Assembly: GCF_019443105.1 (NCBI RefSeq)
Contig: NZ_JAHZIJ010000009.1
Location: 62,001 to 126,000 of the forward strand
Direction of reading: 5' to 3'
DNA: 64,000 nucleotides
From: Paenibacillus oenotherae
GTDB lineage: Bacteria; Bacillota; Bacilli; Paenibacillales; Paenibacillaceae
Shown here: piece by piece, positions 7,884 through 15,725 of the stretch
How positions within the stretch are numbered: the stretch's first letter is position 1
Layout: every line of letters starts with the position of its first letter
Position numbers and translations under genes: made by a program
Notes under the pieces: model-generated
The model's input: the letters and a program-made list of their open reading frames with translations, nothing else
The model's database searches: none
What the model was told of the DNA's origin: nothing

Positions 7884-9221
7884 ATGTCGCTAAAGTGGAA
7901 GGTTAGCGCGTTAATTACCGTAACGACAGCAGCCATTCTGCTTGTTATTAATATGTTTGTTTATTACCAGGTGACGAAGGTTACGGAAGACCGGGTGATG
8001 GATTATTTGCTGGAGAAGGGGAAGCGGCTCGCGGAACGCATCCAGCCCAATACCCTTCCCCACCTCGATAAGCAGATCGCCTCCTGGATTCAGGAGTTCG
8101 AGATTACACAGGGCATCCAGGTCGTCAGGAAGGATGGAACCATTCTGTTCGAATCACAGACGACACCGGACAGCGTACTCATTGGCGAAGCCAATGCGGG
8201 CGTTTGCGCCGAGACAGGCGTTCCATTGCTTGATGATGTCATGATCAGAATCTATGACCGCGCGGAGAAGGAAGAGATCTTCCTTAGCAATCTGCGAATG
8301 TTCCTGATCATCGGGAGCCTGATTGGCATCGGACTCTGCACCATTGTTTCTTATGTAATCGCAGGAGTTGCCATCTCTCCCCTGCGAAGAATTATTCAGC
8401 AGATTCAAGGCATCGGCATAGACGAGTTGGACCAGCGGCTGGCCGAGCCCAAGAGCAAAGATGAGCTTCACCAACTCACCCAATCCTTCAACCGTCTCAT
8501 CCATCGGCTGCAGGGCGGAGTCGAACAATTGAAGCAATTTATCTCTGACGCTTCCCATGAGCTTCGCACCCCTATTGCGACGATCGAGGGACATGCCAAC
8601 CTGATCAAGCGCTGGGGCAAGGATTCCAAGGAAGTGCTGGATGAATCCATCGATTATATTACGAGTGAAGCGCGGCGGATGAAGCACCTGACGAACCAGC
8701 TGCTCCAACTGGCTTACCTGGAGCAGAATCAGCCCCTGCACAGCTTCGAGCCAACAGATGTAACCAGTATGGTAAGCGATATTAAGAATCAATTAATTCC
8801 GCTGCACCCCCGGATTGAGCTGGCGATCAGACCGACCGCCCATCCTATACTGGCGCAAATTCCGGCAGATACGCTGCAGCAGGTTCTGCTGAATGTCGTC
8901 AACAACGCCATTAAGTACACGCTTAATGGCGATTGGGTCCATATTGAAGTAAATCGAGTTAACCAGAACGTTTTTATCCATGTGAGAGATAACGGAATCG
9001 GAATTCCGGCAGAGGATCTGCCCTATATATTCGAGCGCTTCTACCGCGTGGACAAATCCAGAAGCCGCGAATACGGCGGTAGCGGTCTGGGACTTGCAAT
9101 AACGAAGAAGCTGACAGAGCTCTATGGCGGCGAGATCAGTGTGCAAAGCATACCCGACGAGGGTTCAACCTTCAGCATACGGCTTCCGCTGGAAGCCCAG
9201 CAGCGCCTCATCTCAGCTTGA
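7884..9221 (+). CDS. HAMP-domain sensor histidine kinase
   Basis: A 445-residue protein with AGGAGGG 6 bp before the ATG. A first membrane segment (about 9-30) is followed by an extracytoplasmic region of about 115 residues, a second segment near 145-170 and a HAMP domain. The dimerisation helix contains SHELRTPIATIEGH with the phospho-accepting histidine near residue 225. The ATP-binding lid has N-box NNAIKY, G1 DNGIGIP, F-box YIFERFYRVD and G2 GGSGLGLAI. It forms a two-component system with the upstream regulator; the signal is unknown. The small extracytoplasmic sensor resembles envelope-stress kinases of the CssS/ArlS kind only in architecture. Confidence 0.93.
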   Translation: MSLKWKVSALITVTTAAILLVINMFVYYQVTKVTEDRVMDYLLEKGKRLAERIQPNTLPHLDKQIASWIQEFEITQGIQVVRKDGTILFESQTTPDSVLIGEANAGVCAETGVPLLDDVMIRIYDRAEKEEIFLSNLRMFLIIGSLIGIGLCTIVSYVIAGVAISPLRRIIQQIQGIGIDELDQRLAEPKSKDELHQLTQSFNRLIHRLQGGVEQLKQFISDASHELRTPIATIEGHANLIKRWGKDSKEVLDESIDYITSEARRMKHLTNQLLQLAYLEQNQPLHSFEPTDVTSMVSDIKNQLIPLHPRIELAIRPTAHPILAQIPADTLQQVLLNVVNNAIKYTLNGDWVHIEVNRVNQNVFIHVRDNGIGIPAEDLPYIFERFYRVDKSRSREYGGSGLGLAITKKLTELYGGEISVQSIPDEGSTFSIRLPLEAQQRLISA

Positions 9222-9231
9222 TGATCCGGTC

Positions 9232-9253
9232 AGGGACACCGCCAGGTGTCCCT
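9232..9253. terminator. Hairpin between convergent kinase and tetR genes
   Basis: AGGGACACC (9232-9240) and GGTGTCCCT (9245-9253) are perfect 9-bp arms around a 4-nt loop. It lies between two convergent stop codons, so it may terminate both transcripts, although the T run is short. Confidence 0.6.
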
Positions 9254-9255
9254 GC

Positions 9256-9894
9256 TTAATGTTCTCCCGGGAGTAGACGATTCGCACTGAACATCCCCGG
9301 TTCCATCCCAAGCAATGCTTCTACAATAGAACCGATTGATTGCACCCGTTCTCTCCGCTCAGCATCCGTCCAATGAAAAATAGCGGAGTCCAGCCAGAAT
9401 TGAAAGCCAGTCAAGAAGAACTCGGCAACCGCAAGCGGCTCCTTTATATTAAAATCGCCTTCCCGCACACCTTGCTCGAATACTGCTGCCAATAAAGGGG
9501 CAAAGCTGCGCACCATTTTCACAATTAAATTTTGATGGAGCAGCGCATTGTTTTCATGGTGCAAGTACTGGAATGCATCCTCATGTCCCTCGCCCTTGTC
9601 CTCGCTGAGCTCCATTCTGAGCAGTACCTTCATCTTCTCGTAAGCCGTCCATTGCCCATTCCCGGCTACTTTGCTAAAGGGCTCCAGCATATGTGCCAAA
9701 TGCCGGGCAATTATAGCATCAGCCACTTCTTCTTTCGACTTGAAATAGTAATAGAACGTCCCTTGCGCCACCCCGATTTGCTTAACGATATCGCTTACCG
9801 CGGTTTGCTGATACCCTTTCTGGCCGAACAAAGCTTGAGCCGTATCAAGGATTTCCTCTCGTCTTTCTTGCGGATTCTTGGTTATTCTGGGCAT
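9256..9894 (-). CDS. TetR/AcrR-family transcriptional regulator
   Basis: The start at 9894 (MPRITKNPQERREEIL) has a GGAGGTG site upstream; the open frame extends 17 codons further without one. The 212-residue protein has the family's N-terminal helix-turn-helix: A..LF..KGY, TAVSDIVKQIGVAQGTFYYYFKSKEEV. The rest is the variable ligand-binding domain. Such proteins are dimeric repressors released by small hydrophobic molecules. It lies 51 bp downstream of a methyltransferase gene on the same strand, probably in one operon, with a TetR-like inverted repeat upstream of that gene. Confidence 0.92.
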   Translation of the reverse strand: MPRITKNPQERREEILDTAQALFGQKGYQQTAVSDIVKQIGVAQGTFYYYFKSKEEVADAIIARHLAHMLEPFSKVAGNGQWTAYEKMKVLLRMELSEDKGEGHEDAFQYLHHENNALLHQNLIVKMVRSFAPLLAAVFEQGVREGDFNIKEPLAVAEFFLTGFQFWLDSAIFHWTDAERRERVQSIGSIVEALLGMEPGMFSANRLLPGEH

Positions 9895-9945
9895 CGCGCA
9901 CCTCCACTCTGCTCTCATTAAAGCATGGCGGATGGGTGCAGTCAA

Positions 9946-10548
9946 CTAAGGGAGAAAGCTATACTCCAAGCCTATGGCAGAGCGGCTCCATGTCCAAGTT
10001 CTCCTTCTCAGGAGGCCTGCCTCTCCAAGATATCGATCCGCTTGCTCCGGGGAAATCCGTTCATTCATAGGAGGTCCGAAAGATAATTTATTGCTGAATT
10101 CTATAATAATGACACGGCCCGTCGGCTTCAGAATCGGGGCCAAGCTGCGAAAAAATTGCTCCGGCGTATCCAATTCATGGACAACGTAGGCCAGAAAAGC
10201 AACATCCACCTCAGCCTTCCCGATTGGAATTCGGTTCTCCTCGGAGAGGCTTGGAATAACATTATCTATTCTCTTCGATTGGAGCGTTCGATTCAACATG
10301 CCTAACATAGCTGGACTAATATCAACTGCATGTACCTTGGCAACCCGGCTTGCAATAGGTATCGTGAAAAATCCGTTCCCGCAGCCAATGTCCGCCCATA
10401 CTTCGCCTTCCACTGAGCCAGCCCCGATGTCATTCAACATCCGCACTGGCGACGCGAACCACCTGCGCAAGAAATGATTGAGGAGAGCCGCTCCTCTTGC
10501 ACCGTGCTCCGGATTATATTTATGCCGGCCTCTGAAATGATCCAACAC
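9946..10548 (-). CDS. Class I SAM-dependent methyltransferase
   Basis: The frame opens with GTG at 10554, but AGGAGG abuts that codon, so the GTG at 10548, 6 bp from the site, is the better start (about 200 residues). Motif I is VWADIGCGNGFFTIPIA, followed by the acidic residue of HAVDISPAMLG, then VDVAFLAYVVHEL and GRVIIIEF. These mark the Rossmann-fold methyltransferase of the type-11 group. The substrate is not predictable. It is probably co-transcribed with the tetR downstream. Confidence 0.88.
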   Translation of the reverse strand: MLDHFRGRHKYNPEHGARGAALLNHFLRRWFASPVRMLNDIGAGSVEGEVWADIGCGNGFFTIPIASRVAKVHAVDISPAMLGMLNRTLQSKRIDNVIPSLSEENRIPIGKAEVDVAFLAYVVHELDTPEQFFRSLAPILKPTGRVIIIEFSNKLSFGPPMNERISPEQADRYLGEAGLLRRRTWTWSRSAIGLEYSFLP

Positions 10549-10630
10549 CTTCACCCTCCTAACTTATTTCCTGATAAGTGTCCATCAAATATTGACAAGC
10601 ATCCTTCAACAATTGTACTTTAACATTTTA

Positions 10631-10655
10631 ATTGACTGACTGTCAATCAGTATTA
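10631..10655. promoter_or_regulatory. TetR-type operator upstream of the methyltransferase gene
   Basis: ATTGAC (10631-10636) and GTCAAT (10642-10647) form an inverted repeat with a 5-bp spacer. An overlapping ACTGA/TCAGT repeat extends it. It sits about 85 bp upstream of the methyltransferase start, where autoregulation by the tetR of the same operon would act. Confidence 0.5.
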
Positions 10656-10686
10656 CACATCCAAGCCATCGCACTATATAAATAAT

Positions 10687-10720
10687 TTGACTCACGTCAT
10701 TTAGAACTGTATAGTACTAC
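10687..10720 (+). promoter_or_regulatory. tetR promoter and operator, predicting a leaderless mRNA
   Basis: TTGACT (10687-10692), exactly 17 bp, TATAGT (10710-10715) is a strong sigma-A match. The expected transcription start falls at 10722, which is the A of the tetR ATG. The sequence at 10701-10720 matches the perfect palindrome at 11321-11340 at 17 of 20 positions and overlaps the -10 element, so it is a likely autorepression site. Confidence 0.65.
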
Positions 10721-10721
10721 T

Positions 10722-11306
10722 ATGCATAAAAACAAACTTTCCAACCGGGATATTGCGCTCCAGTCCGCCTCGACTCTTTTTCTGACCAAAGGCTATCAGG
10801 TTACAAGCATGGACGACATTGTGGCGCACAGCAGCGTCTCCAAAACGAACATCTATTATTATTTTAAGAGCAAGGAGGAGCTTCTGCTTGTCATTGTAGA
10901 TAGATTGATCTCCCAATACGAGCAGCGCATTCATCACGTTCTGACGCAAGAAGACATCACCACTCCCGACAAATTGGCACGGCTGCTGGACATTCTCACT
11001 GAAGAGCATGAGCAGAGGGATTATCTCGGAGGCTGCCCGTTCCTCACCCTGTATACACAGACAGCGGGTGAATCCCCGGCAGTAGCAGCCAAGATTCAGC
11101 ACTTCTTCGAGAGACAATTCCAAGCCGTTGAACTACTATTGGCTGACGGAATAGCGAGACATGAGATCAAAGGCGATCTTCCCATCCGACAGACGGCTGC
11201 CCTGATTATTTCCTCTATTGAGGGTGCTCTATTCATCGCCAAAGCTTCCAGCAGACCAACTCTGTTTAAGGATTTGACCCTTGCTTTAGCCTTGCTGCTA
11301 AAGTGA
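10722..11306 (+). CDS. TetR/AcrR-family regulator, probably leaderless
   Basis: A 194-residue protein with a clear TetR helix-turn-helix (ASTLFLTKGYQVTSMDD, VSKTNIYYYFKSKEEL) and a C-terminal half with LGGCPFLTLY, found in YxaF/LmrA-like members. No Shine-Dalgarno sequence precedes the ATG. Instead the operator and -10 box run up to it, which suggests translation from a 5'-terminal AUG. The gene at 11368 downstream has the same operator in front, so both are probably repressed by this protein. Confidence 0.9.
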   Translation: MHKNKLSNRDIALQSASTLFLTKGYQVTSMDDIVAHSSVSKTNIYYYFKSKEELLLVIVDRLISQYEQRIHHVLTQEDITTPDKLARLLDILTEEHEQRDYLGGCPFLTLYTQTAGESPAVAAKIQHFFERQFQAVELLLADGIARHEIKGDLPIRQTAALIISSIEGALFIAKASSRPTLFKDLTLALALLLK

Positions 11307-11320
11307 TTTTTTTGACTCCA

Positions 11321-11340
11321 TTAGTACTGTTTAGTACTAA
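11321..11340. promoter_or_regulatory. Perfect TetR operator before the reductase-hydrolase gene
   Basis: TTAGTACTGTTTAGTACTAA consists of 7-bp arms around a 6-bp spacer. A TTGACT stands at 11312-11317, so the operator covers the expected -10 region of the promoter for the gene at 11368. Confidence 0.7.
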
Positions 11341-11367
11341 ATTTTATTGAAAAGGACGGTTATTCCA

Positions 11368-13221
11368 ATGCATATTTTCTTAACCGGGGGAACTGGATTT
11401 ATCGGCAAGCAGGTATTGCAGGAGTTATCCACGCAGCACCATATTTTCGTTCTGGTACGCAGTATGAATCGAATGGAACATATCTTGAAACAATTGCACT
11501 TAGAGGGCAGCACCAGCATTACCCCTGTTATTGGAGACTTGACTCTGCCCAGGCTGGGGCTGCAGGAAAGCGACTATAGACTGCTCCAGGATTGTGATGT
11601 CATTATTCACGCAGGCGGCCCGATGAACATCTCGTTGACGTCCAAGGAAGCCGATGGGCTGTTTCTTCAACCCGCAGTAGAATTGATCAACATCGCTAGA
11701 GAGATTCACGAGAGGAAGGGATTGAAGCATTTTATTCATGTCGTTGGTTTCATGAGCCCCTATAATGAGGACAATAGAGCTAGCCCTCCAACACCTCTTC
11801 TTGAGAAAGTCCCTCCGTATGAGAGGATGAAGTTCAAGGCGGACACTTATATCCGAGGCGCTCTGCAAGCGATGAATATCCCGCTTTCCACGGTCAATCC
11901 CAGCGTAGTCATCGGAAACTCTCATTCAGGCGTCACAGAACAAATTGGCGGATTAAGCATTCTCGTTGATGCCGTGAGAAGAAGACTTATGCCGCTTGTC
12001 CCAGGCGGGGCGGACTACTGGCTTCCTATGGTGCATGTAGATCATGCGGCCTCCTTTCTATCCCAATTAGTGGACAGAGAACATCCCAGAAGCAACACTT
12101 ATTATTTGTTGGATCAGAAGCGGGACAGTCTATCCATCCAGGCATTGATTCATTTGATTGCACAGGAAACACGGGTAAGCGCCCCTATCGGCACCGTGCC
12201 TCTTCCCTTACTAAAGCTGGCGCTCCGGCTTGGTACAGGCAAGCTATTGGGCATTCCAGCGGAATCGATGAACTTCCTTGTACAGTCGGACTTTCCAGTC
12301 CAGTCCAAATTAGAAGTCGAACAAACAAGCGGGGAACCTTCATCCGTTAATCCCGCCGCACTTCCATTTGTGGTCGCCGATCTCGATTTCCGCCTTTCCC
12401 ATGCTGCAGCAGGAAGAGCGCAGAAGCAGAACGAGTTGGCTCAACATTTTACCCAACGCAGAAGATCCAATCTGGTTACATTAGAAAGCGGCAACGAGGG
12501 AACACCGCTCTTGTTCCTGCATAGCACCTTCAGCGGCGCCGATTGCTTTCTCCCAGTGGCACGAATATTGAAGGATGCAAACAGCATTCTTGTCGATCTT
12601 CCGGGATTCGGAAGGACTCCGTACCATCATCATCCTTCGATTATCGAAGGGTATGTTGCCAGTGTGGCGCAGATGATCCTTCGTATGGAGACACCCGTTG
12701 TGTTGGTCGGCCATTCGTTCGGGGGACTTATTGCTGCGAAGGTGATGGAAAGAATCGGTCGGAATATCCGGCAGCTCCTGCTTCTGCAGCCCGTCCTGCA
12801 TCCTATAGAAGCTGCGTACCGATATTCGTTCTTGGGCAAACAGATACTAAAACGGATAACACCGTCCAAGTTCAAGAAAATGATGCTTCAGGCGCATCAT
12901 TTTGCAGCGGGGGATGAGCGGCTGGATGATTATGCGGATTATGCTGTCAATGATCTGCAATCACCGCGTGTCCGAACGACTACAGCAGAGGTAATGGCGG
13001 CGCTAACGCGACCAGAATCCATTCAATTGGAGCCTCAAAGCTGGGAGCCCGACAAGGTCAAAATATTATGGGGCGAGCGCGACAAAAAGCATCGTATTCC
13101 TGAGCAGTATGAGCATATAGACAGAACATACGTCCCTTACGGACATCAATTTCCAATCTCCGAGCCTCTTTACACGGCGCAATGGATTCGCCAAACGCTG
13201 GACTCGCTCCAATTGTCATGA
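11368..13221 (+). CDS. Fusion of extended-SDR-like reductase/epimerase and alpha/beta hydrolase
   Basis: The ATG at 11368 is chosen over the TTG at 11347 because GGTGFIG then falls at residues 7-13, as in extended SDR enzymes. The N-terminal 360 residues form this NAD(P)-binding domain, with a YERMK catalytic Y-x-x-x-K near 150-154 and thioester-reductase-like spacing. From about 370 an alpha/beta hydrolase follows, with nucleophile elbow GHSFGG (Ser about 450), acid in GERDK (about 571) and His in GHQFP (about 593), a complete triad. One chain thus combines a redox step and an ester or thioester hydrolysis step; the substrate is unknown. An operator matching that of the upstream tetR precedes the gene, suggesting small-molecule induction. 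Confidence 0.85.
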   Translation: MHIFLTGGTGFIGKQVLQELSTQHHIFVLVRSMNRMEHILKQLHLEGSTSITPVIGDLTLPRLGLQESDYRLLQDCDVIIHAGGPMNISLTSKEADGLFLQPAVELINIAREIHERKGLKHFIHVVGFMSPYNEDNRASPPTPLLEKVPPYERMKFKADTYIRGALQAMNIPLSTVNPSVVIGNSHSGVTEQIGGLSILVDAVRRRLMPLVPGGADYWLPMVHVDHAASFLSQLVDREHPRSNTYYLLDQKRDSLSIQALIHLIAQETRVSAPIGTVPLPLLKLALRLGTGKLLGIPAESMNFLVQSDFPVQSKLEVEQTSGEPSSVNPAALPFVVADLDFRLSHAAAGRAQKQNELAQHFTQRRRSNLVTLESGNEGTPLLFLHSTFSGADCFLPVARILKDANSILVDLPGFGRTPYHHHPSIIEGYVASVAQMILRMETPVVLVGHSFGGLIAAKVMERIGRNIRQLLLLQPVLHPIEAAYRYSFLGKQILKRITPSKFKKMMLQAHHFAAGDERLDDYADYAVNDLQSPRVRTTTAEVMAALTRPESIQLEPQSWEPDKVKILWGERDKKHRIPEQYEHIDRTYVPYGHQFPISEPLYTAQWIRQTLDSLQLS

Positions 13222-13230
13222 TAGAGAAAA

Positions 13231-13250
13231 ACCGACCCTGCAGGGTCGGT
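13231..13250. terminator. 20-bp perfect palindrome after the fusion gene
   Basis: ACCGACCCTGCAGGGTCGGT is a perfect palindrome 10 bp past the stop codon. It is followed by CAGGCTGTTG, which recurs in inverted form at 13641-13650. It could act as a terminator hairpin or as one end of the structured intergenic region. Confidence 0.5.
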
Positions 13251-13299
13251 CAGGCTGTTGAAACTGTCGAGCTCCCCTTCCAGGGGAGCGGCTCCATGA

Positions 13300-13505
13300 T
13301 CGCGGCGGACATTCCTGCTGAAAAGCAGGCTTCTTCTCGCTTCGGACTGTCTGAAGACGAAATGCCTGCCAAACTGCAGGCTTATCGTCGGGTTCCCACG
13401 ATATCGGCCCAATCCGCCATATATTCCTGCGCTTTCGCAGGCATTCAGCCCTCATGAGCTTCTTTTAGCCGAAATTCCTGCGCTTACGCAGGCTTTCTTC
13501 CCTTT
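13300..13505 (-). repeat. Four-unit CCTGC/GCAGG intergenic repeat, copy A
   Basis: CCTGC half-sites start at 13314, 13365, 13426 and 13477 (spacing 51, 61, 51), each followed by GCAGG after 4-6 bases. It is closest to copy E, sharing CATTCCTGC at one end and a CCGGAT-TGTTG-AGTCAG stretch at the other. It lies between convergent genes. The orientation is given relative to copies B and C. Confidence 0.75.
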
Positions 13506-13579
13506 ACCAACCGGATGTGTTGCAGTCAGTCACTGGCATACGTTGAGAGCCTCGCGCAGCTCCCAGCACGGTGAGGCGG

Positions 13580-13604
13580 TAGTGGTGACACGTGACACCA
13601 CCTA
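13580..13604. repeat. Near-perfect palindrome centred on CACGTG
   Basis: GTGGTG and CACCAC arms flank an ACACGTGA core between copy A and the hflX end. Together with 13231-13250 and 13635-13676 it makes the 520-bp gap unusually rich in cruciform-prone sequence. Confidence 0.5.
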
Positions 13605-13634
13605 TTTATTGATGGGGAGCCCACCGGATTTTCT

Positions 13635-13676
13635 CAGACCAACAGCCTGATCCTGCAGGATCAGGCTGTTGGTCTG
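13635..13676. repeat. 42-bp perfect palindrome
   Basis: Each 21-bp arm starts CAGACCAACAGCC and the centre is CCTGCAGG. It lies 68 bp past the hflX stop codon and could form a hairpin in either transcript. There is no adjacent T run, so simple terminator function is doubtful. Confidence 0.7.
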
Positions 13677-13743
13677 GCGATAGGTATACCACGACGTGCA
13701 CAATCAATCATTCGCCGGACTGACTGCACCGCTGAAGCTGCGA

Positions 13744-15021
13744 CTATTCAATCGCTTCCGGCTCTGCGAACAGATGCTGATACTTCTCATAGTCCGCCTT
13801 CTTGCACTCCATCGTGAGGCGGGTTCCGTTCGGCTCATAGCTGGTCTCCCGGACATGCGCATTCGCGTTGAAATAAGCGACCAATCTGCCTTCAGCGAAA
13901 GGAATGATGACCTCGCACTGGATATAGTCCTGGAAGATCCGCTCCTTCACAAGCGTTATCAGCTCTTCCAAGCCGGACTGCTGCTTGACGGAAAGGTATA
14001 CCTTGTCTCCGTTCACCTGCGGATAACGCTCACCGGTCAGATCCGTCTTGTTGTACGCATAGATCATCGGGATATGATCGGCGCCCAGCTCCTTGAGTGT
14101 CGTATTGGTCACTTCGATGAGTCGTTCGTATTCCGGATTAGAGTAGTCAACGACTTGTATCAGAAGGTCGGCCTCGGTTACCTCTTCAAGGGTGGAGCGG
14201 AACGCCTTGACCAAATAATGCGGCAGCTGGCTGACGAAGCCGACTGTATCCGTGAGCAGAAACGACTTGTTGTCCGGCAGCTCAATGCTGCGAACCGATG
14301 TCTCCAATGTGGCGAAAAGCATATCTTTAGCCAATACCTGTTTGTTCGAATCAGGCATATATTGATCCAGCATCGCATTCATGAGACTGGACTTGCCCGC
14401 ATTCGTGTAGCCGACGAGACAGACGACAGGCACGCCGGTTTTCTGGCGCTGTTTGCGCTGAACCTGACGCTGTGCAACGAGTTTCTCCAGCTCGGTCTGC
14501 AGCGCGGAGATTCTGTCCTCGATACGCCGGCGGTCGAGCTCCAGCTTCGTTTCGCCCGTCCCTTTGTTCTTCATGCCGGAGCCGCCGCCCTGGCGGCCGA
14601 GCGATTCACGCAGGCCGACGAGCCGCGGGAGCATATATTGCAGCTGCGCTACTTCCACTTGCAGCTGCGCTTCACGCGTTCGGGCCCGCTGGGCAAAAAT
14701 ATCAAGGATCAGAATCGTCCGGTCGATCACCTTCTTCTGCAGCGCACTCTCCAAATTGCGAATTTGCGAAGGCGACAGCTCATCGTTGAAAATAACGGTC
14801 GATGCGTCCAGCCCTTCCACAAGCGCGGACAGCTCCACCACTTTACCGGTGCCAAGGTATTGCGAGCTGTTGATCTTGGCTACCTTCTGTGTCAATTCTC
14901 CGGCTACATCGATATTGCATGCGTCCGCAAGATTGCGCAGCTCCTCCATGGAGTAAGCAAAATCGGGCCGATCCTGCACATTAACGCCGACGATAACCGC
15001 TTTGTTGTTTGGTTGTTCCAT
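13744..15021 (-). CDS. hflX: HflX ribosome-associated GTPase
   Basis: A 425-residue protein with GAGGAGG before the ATG. The N-terminal HflX domain includes the conserved GTGKVVEL and VIFNDELSPSQIRNLE, followed by the coiled region with DIFAQRARTREAQLQVE. The GTPase domain has G1 GYTNAGKSS (about 204-212), G3 DTVGF and G4 NKTD. HflX splits stalled or hibernating 70S ribosomes, and some Bacillota homologues give macrolide-lincosamide resistance. The gene is preceded by an unusually long leader with its own terminator, so its expression is probably controlled by attenuation (see 15061-15462). Confidence 0.95.
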   Translation of the reverse strand: MEQPNNKAVIVGVNVQDRPDFAYSMEELRNLADACNIDVAGELTQKVAKINSSQYLGTGKVVELSALVEGLDASTVIFNDELSPSQIRNLESALQKKVIDRTILILDIFAQRARTREAQLQVEVAQLQYMLPRLVGLRESLGRQGGGSGMKNKGTGETKLELDRRRIEDRISALQTELEKLVAQRQVQRKQRQKTGVPVVCLVGYTNAGKSSLMNAMLDQYMPDSNKQVLAKDMLFATLETSVRSIELPDNKSFLLTDTVGFVSQLPHYLVKAFRSTLEEVTEADLLIQVVDYSNPEYERLIEVTNTTLKELGADHIPMIYAYNKTDLTGERYPQVNGDKVYLSVKQQSGLEELITLVKERIFQDYIQCEVIIPFAEGRLVAYFNANAHVRETSYEPNGTRLTMECKKADYEKYQHLFAEPEAIE

Positions 15022-15060
15022 ATAAGAATTCCTCCTCGTATATGACGAAATTTAGAGACA

Positions 15061-15090
15061 AAAAAACACACTGGCGCTGCGGCCTGTGCG
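15061..15090 (-). terminator. Intrinsic terminator inside the hflX leader
   Basis: On the minus strand, CGCACAGGC pairs with GCCAGTGTG (8 pairs and one A-A mismatch, loop CGCAGC), followed by seven U. It lies only 40 nt before the hflX start, where it would abort transcription before the gene unless prevented. A 25-codon minus-strand ORF (15174 to 15097) ends 6 nt before the hairpin, but lacks a good ribosome binding site. Confidence 0.75.
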
Positions 15091-15246
15091 TTCGATTTAC
15101 GAAAAGAGGAGCTTGGATATCGCCCTGATTGCAAGCGGATCTACCGCTGGAAGGGCAAAGGTCATTTCGAGCATCTACAGGAAAGAAACCCACCGCTATG
15201 GCGAGCAACTGGTATATGCGTCGAATATTGCTGTTCTTAAAGGCAA

Positions 15247-15409
15247 CACGAGACCTGTATTCCGGTTCATCTCGTGATAAATGCAAGTATATGGGTTACC
15301 TTTAATGGGGCAGACCTATCCTAAGTCCTCTGCACACAGGCAGAGCCTTGGCGCTATTCAATTAGCCGCGCAAAGTTCTAACTCGGATAAAGTCTATCAC
15401 ACGTAACCC
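15247..15409 (-). ncRNA. Aptamer-like structured element in the hflX leader
   Basis: GGGTTAC (15409-15403 on the minus strand) closes with GTAACCC (15299-15293). Inside are AGAC and TATCC pairing with GGATA and GTCT, a hairpin with stem CTCTGC/GCAGAG (15328-15345), and a GCTA/TAGC hairpin: a multi-way junction of about 117 nt. A further CACGAGA/TCTCGTG hairpin (15247-15276) adjoins it. I cannot match it to a known riboswitch class. Because the arms are self-complementary, the strand is inferred from the promoter at 15433-15462 and the terminator at 15061-15090. Confidence 0.45.
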
Positions 15410-15432
15410 TCCGTTCCAATTTAAGTAAACTC

Positions 15433-15462
15433 ATTCTAACATACGTCTTCGCCCAGTTGCAA
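15433..15462 (-). promoter_or_regulatory. Extended -10 promoter of the hflX leader transcript
   Basis: On the minus strand TTGCAA (15462-15457) and TAGAAT (15438-15433) are 18 bp apart, and TG precedes the -10 by one base. It implies a leader of about 405 nt before hflX. Confidence 0.55.
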
Positions 15463-15531
15463 CCCATTGCTGTAACCAGATTGAAGAGGAACTCGTACAT
15501 TCATTCGCGCTGAAGCTTTGAACCATTGGGG

Positions 15532-15583
15532 GCACAAAGAACTTTCATCTCCACTTTTATAGTGGTATGAAGGTTCTTTGTGC
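15532..15583. terminator. Long isolated hairpin, possible bidirectional terminator
   Basis: GCACAAAGAACTTTCAT (15532-15548) pairs almost completely with ATGAAGGTTCTTTGTGC (15567-15583), with CACT/GTGG further inside. It stands between the hflX promoter and the kinase gene. No gene reading into it was identified. Confidence 0.5.
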
Positions 15584-15725
15584 ATTTTATGAGATTGGCC
15601 CACTGAGGGTTACCCTTTATTTAGGGCGGTTGCGGGAAGTAACAAAATAAACTACAATTCATGATTAATACGCACAATACAGCGAAATCGCCGATTGTTC
15701 TAGCAAGATACGGGAGGGATGAAAA

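Noticed and set aside
13300-13505. Regularly spaced palindromic units as a CRISPR array
   Set aside because: Units are short and variable, spacing alternates 50/61/51, there are only four per locus, the same 'spacers' recur in all five copies, and no cas gene is present.
13696-15045. 449-codon ORF opposite hflX
   Set aside because: It is an antisense shadow of a highly conserved GTPase gene; its protein has no recognisable motif.
14981-15286. 101-codon minus-strand ORF in the hflX leader
   Set aside because: It overlaps the hflX start and translates through the terminator hairpin; the leader structure explains the region better.
15247-15409. hflX leader element as 6S RNA, RNase P RNA, T-box or a common riboswitch
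   Set aside because: None of the conserved sequences I know for those classes is present.
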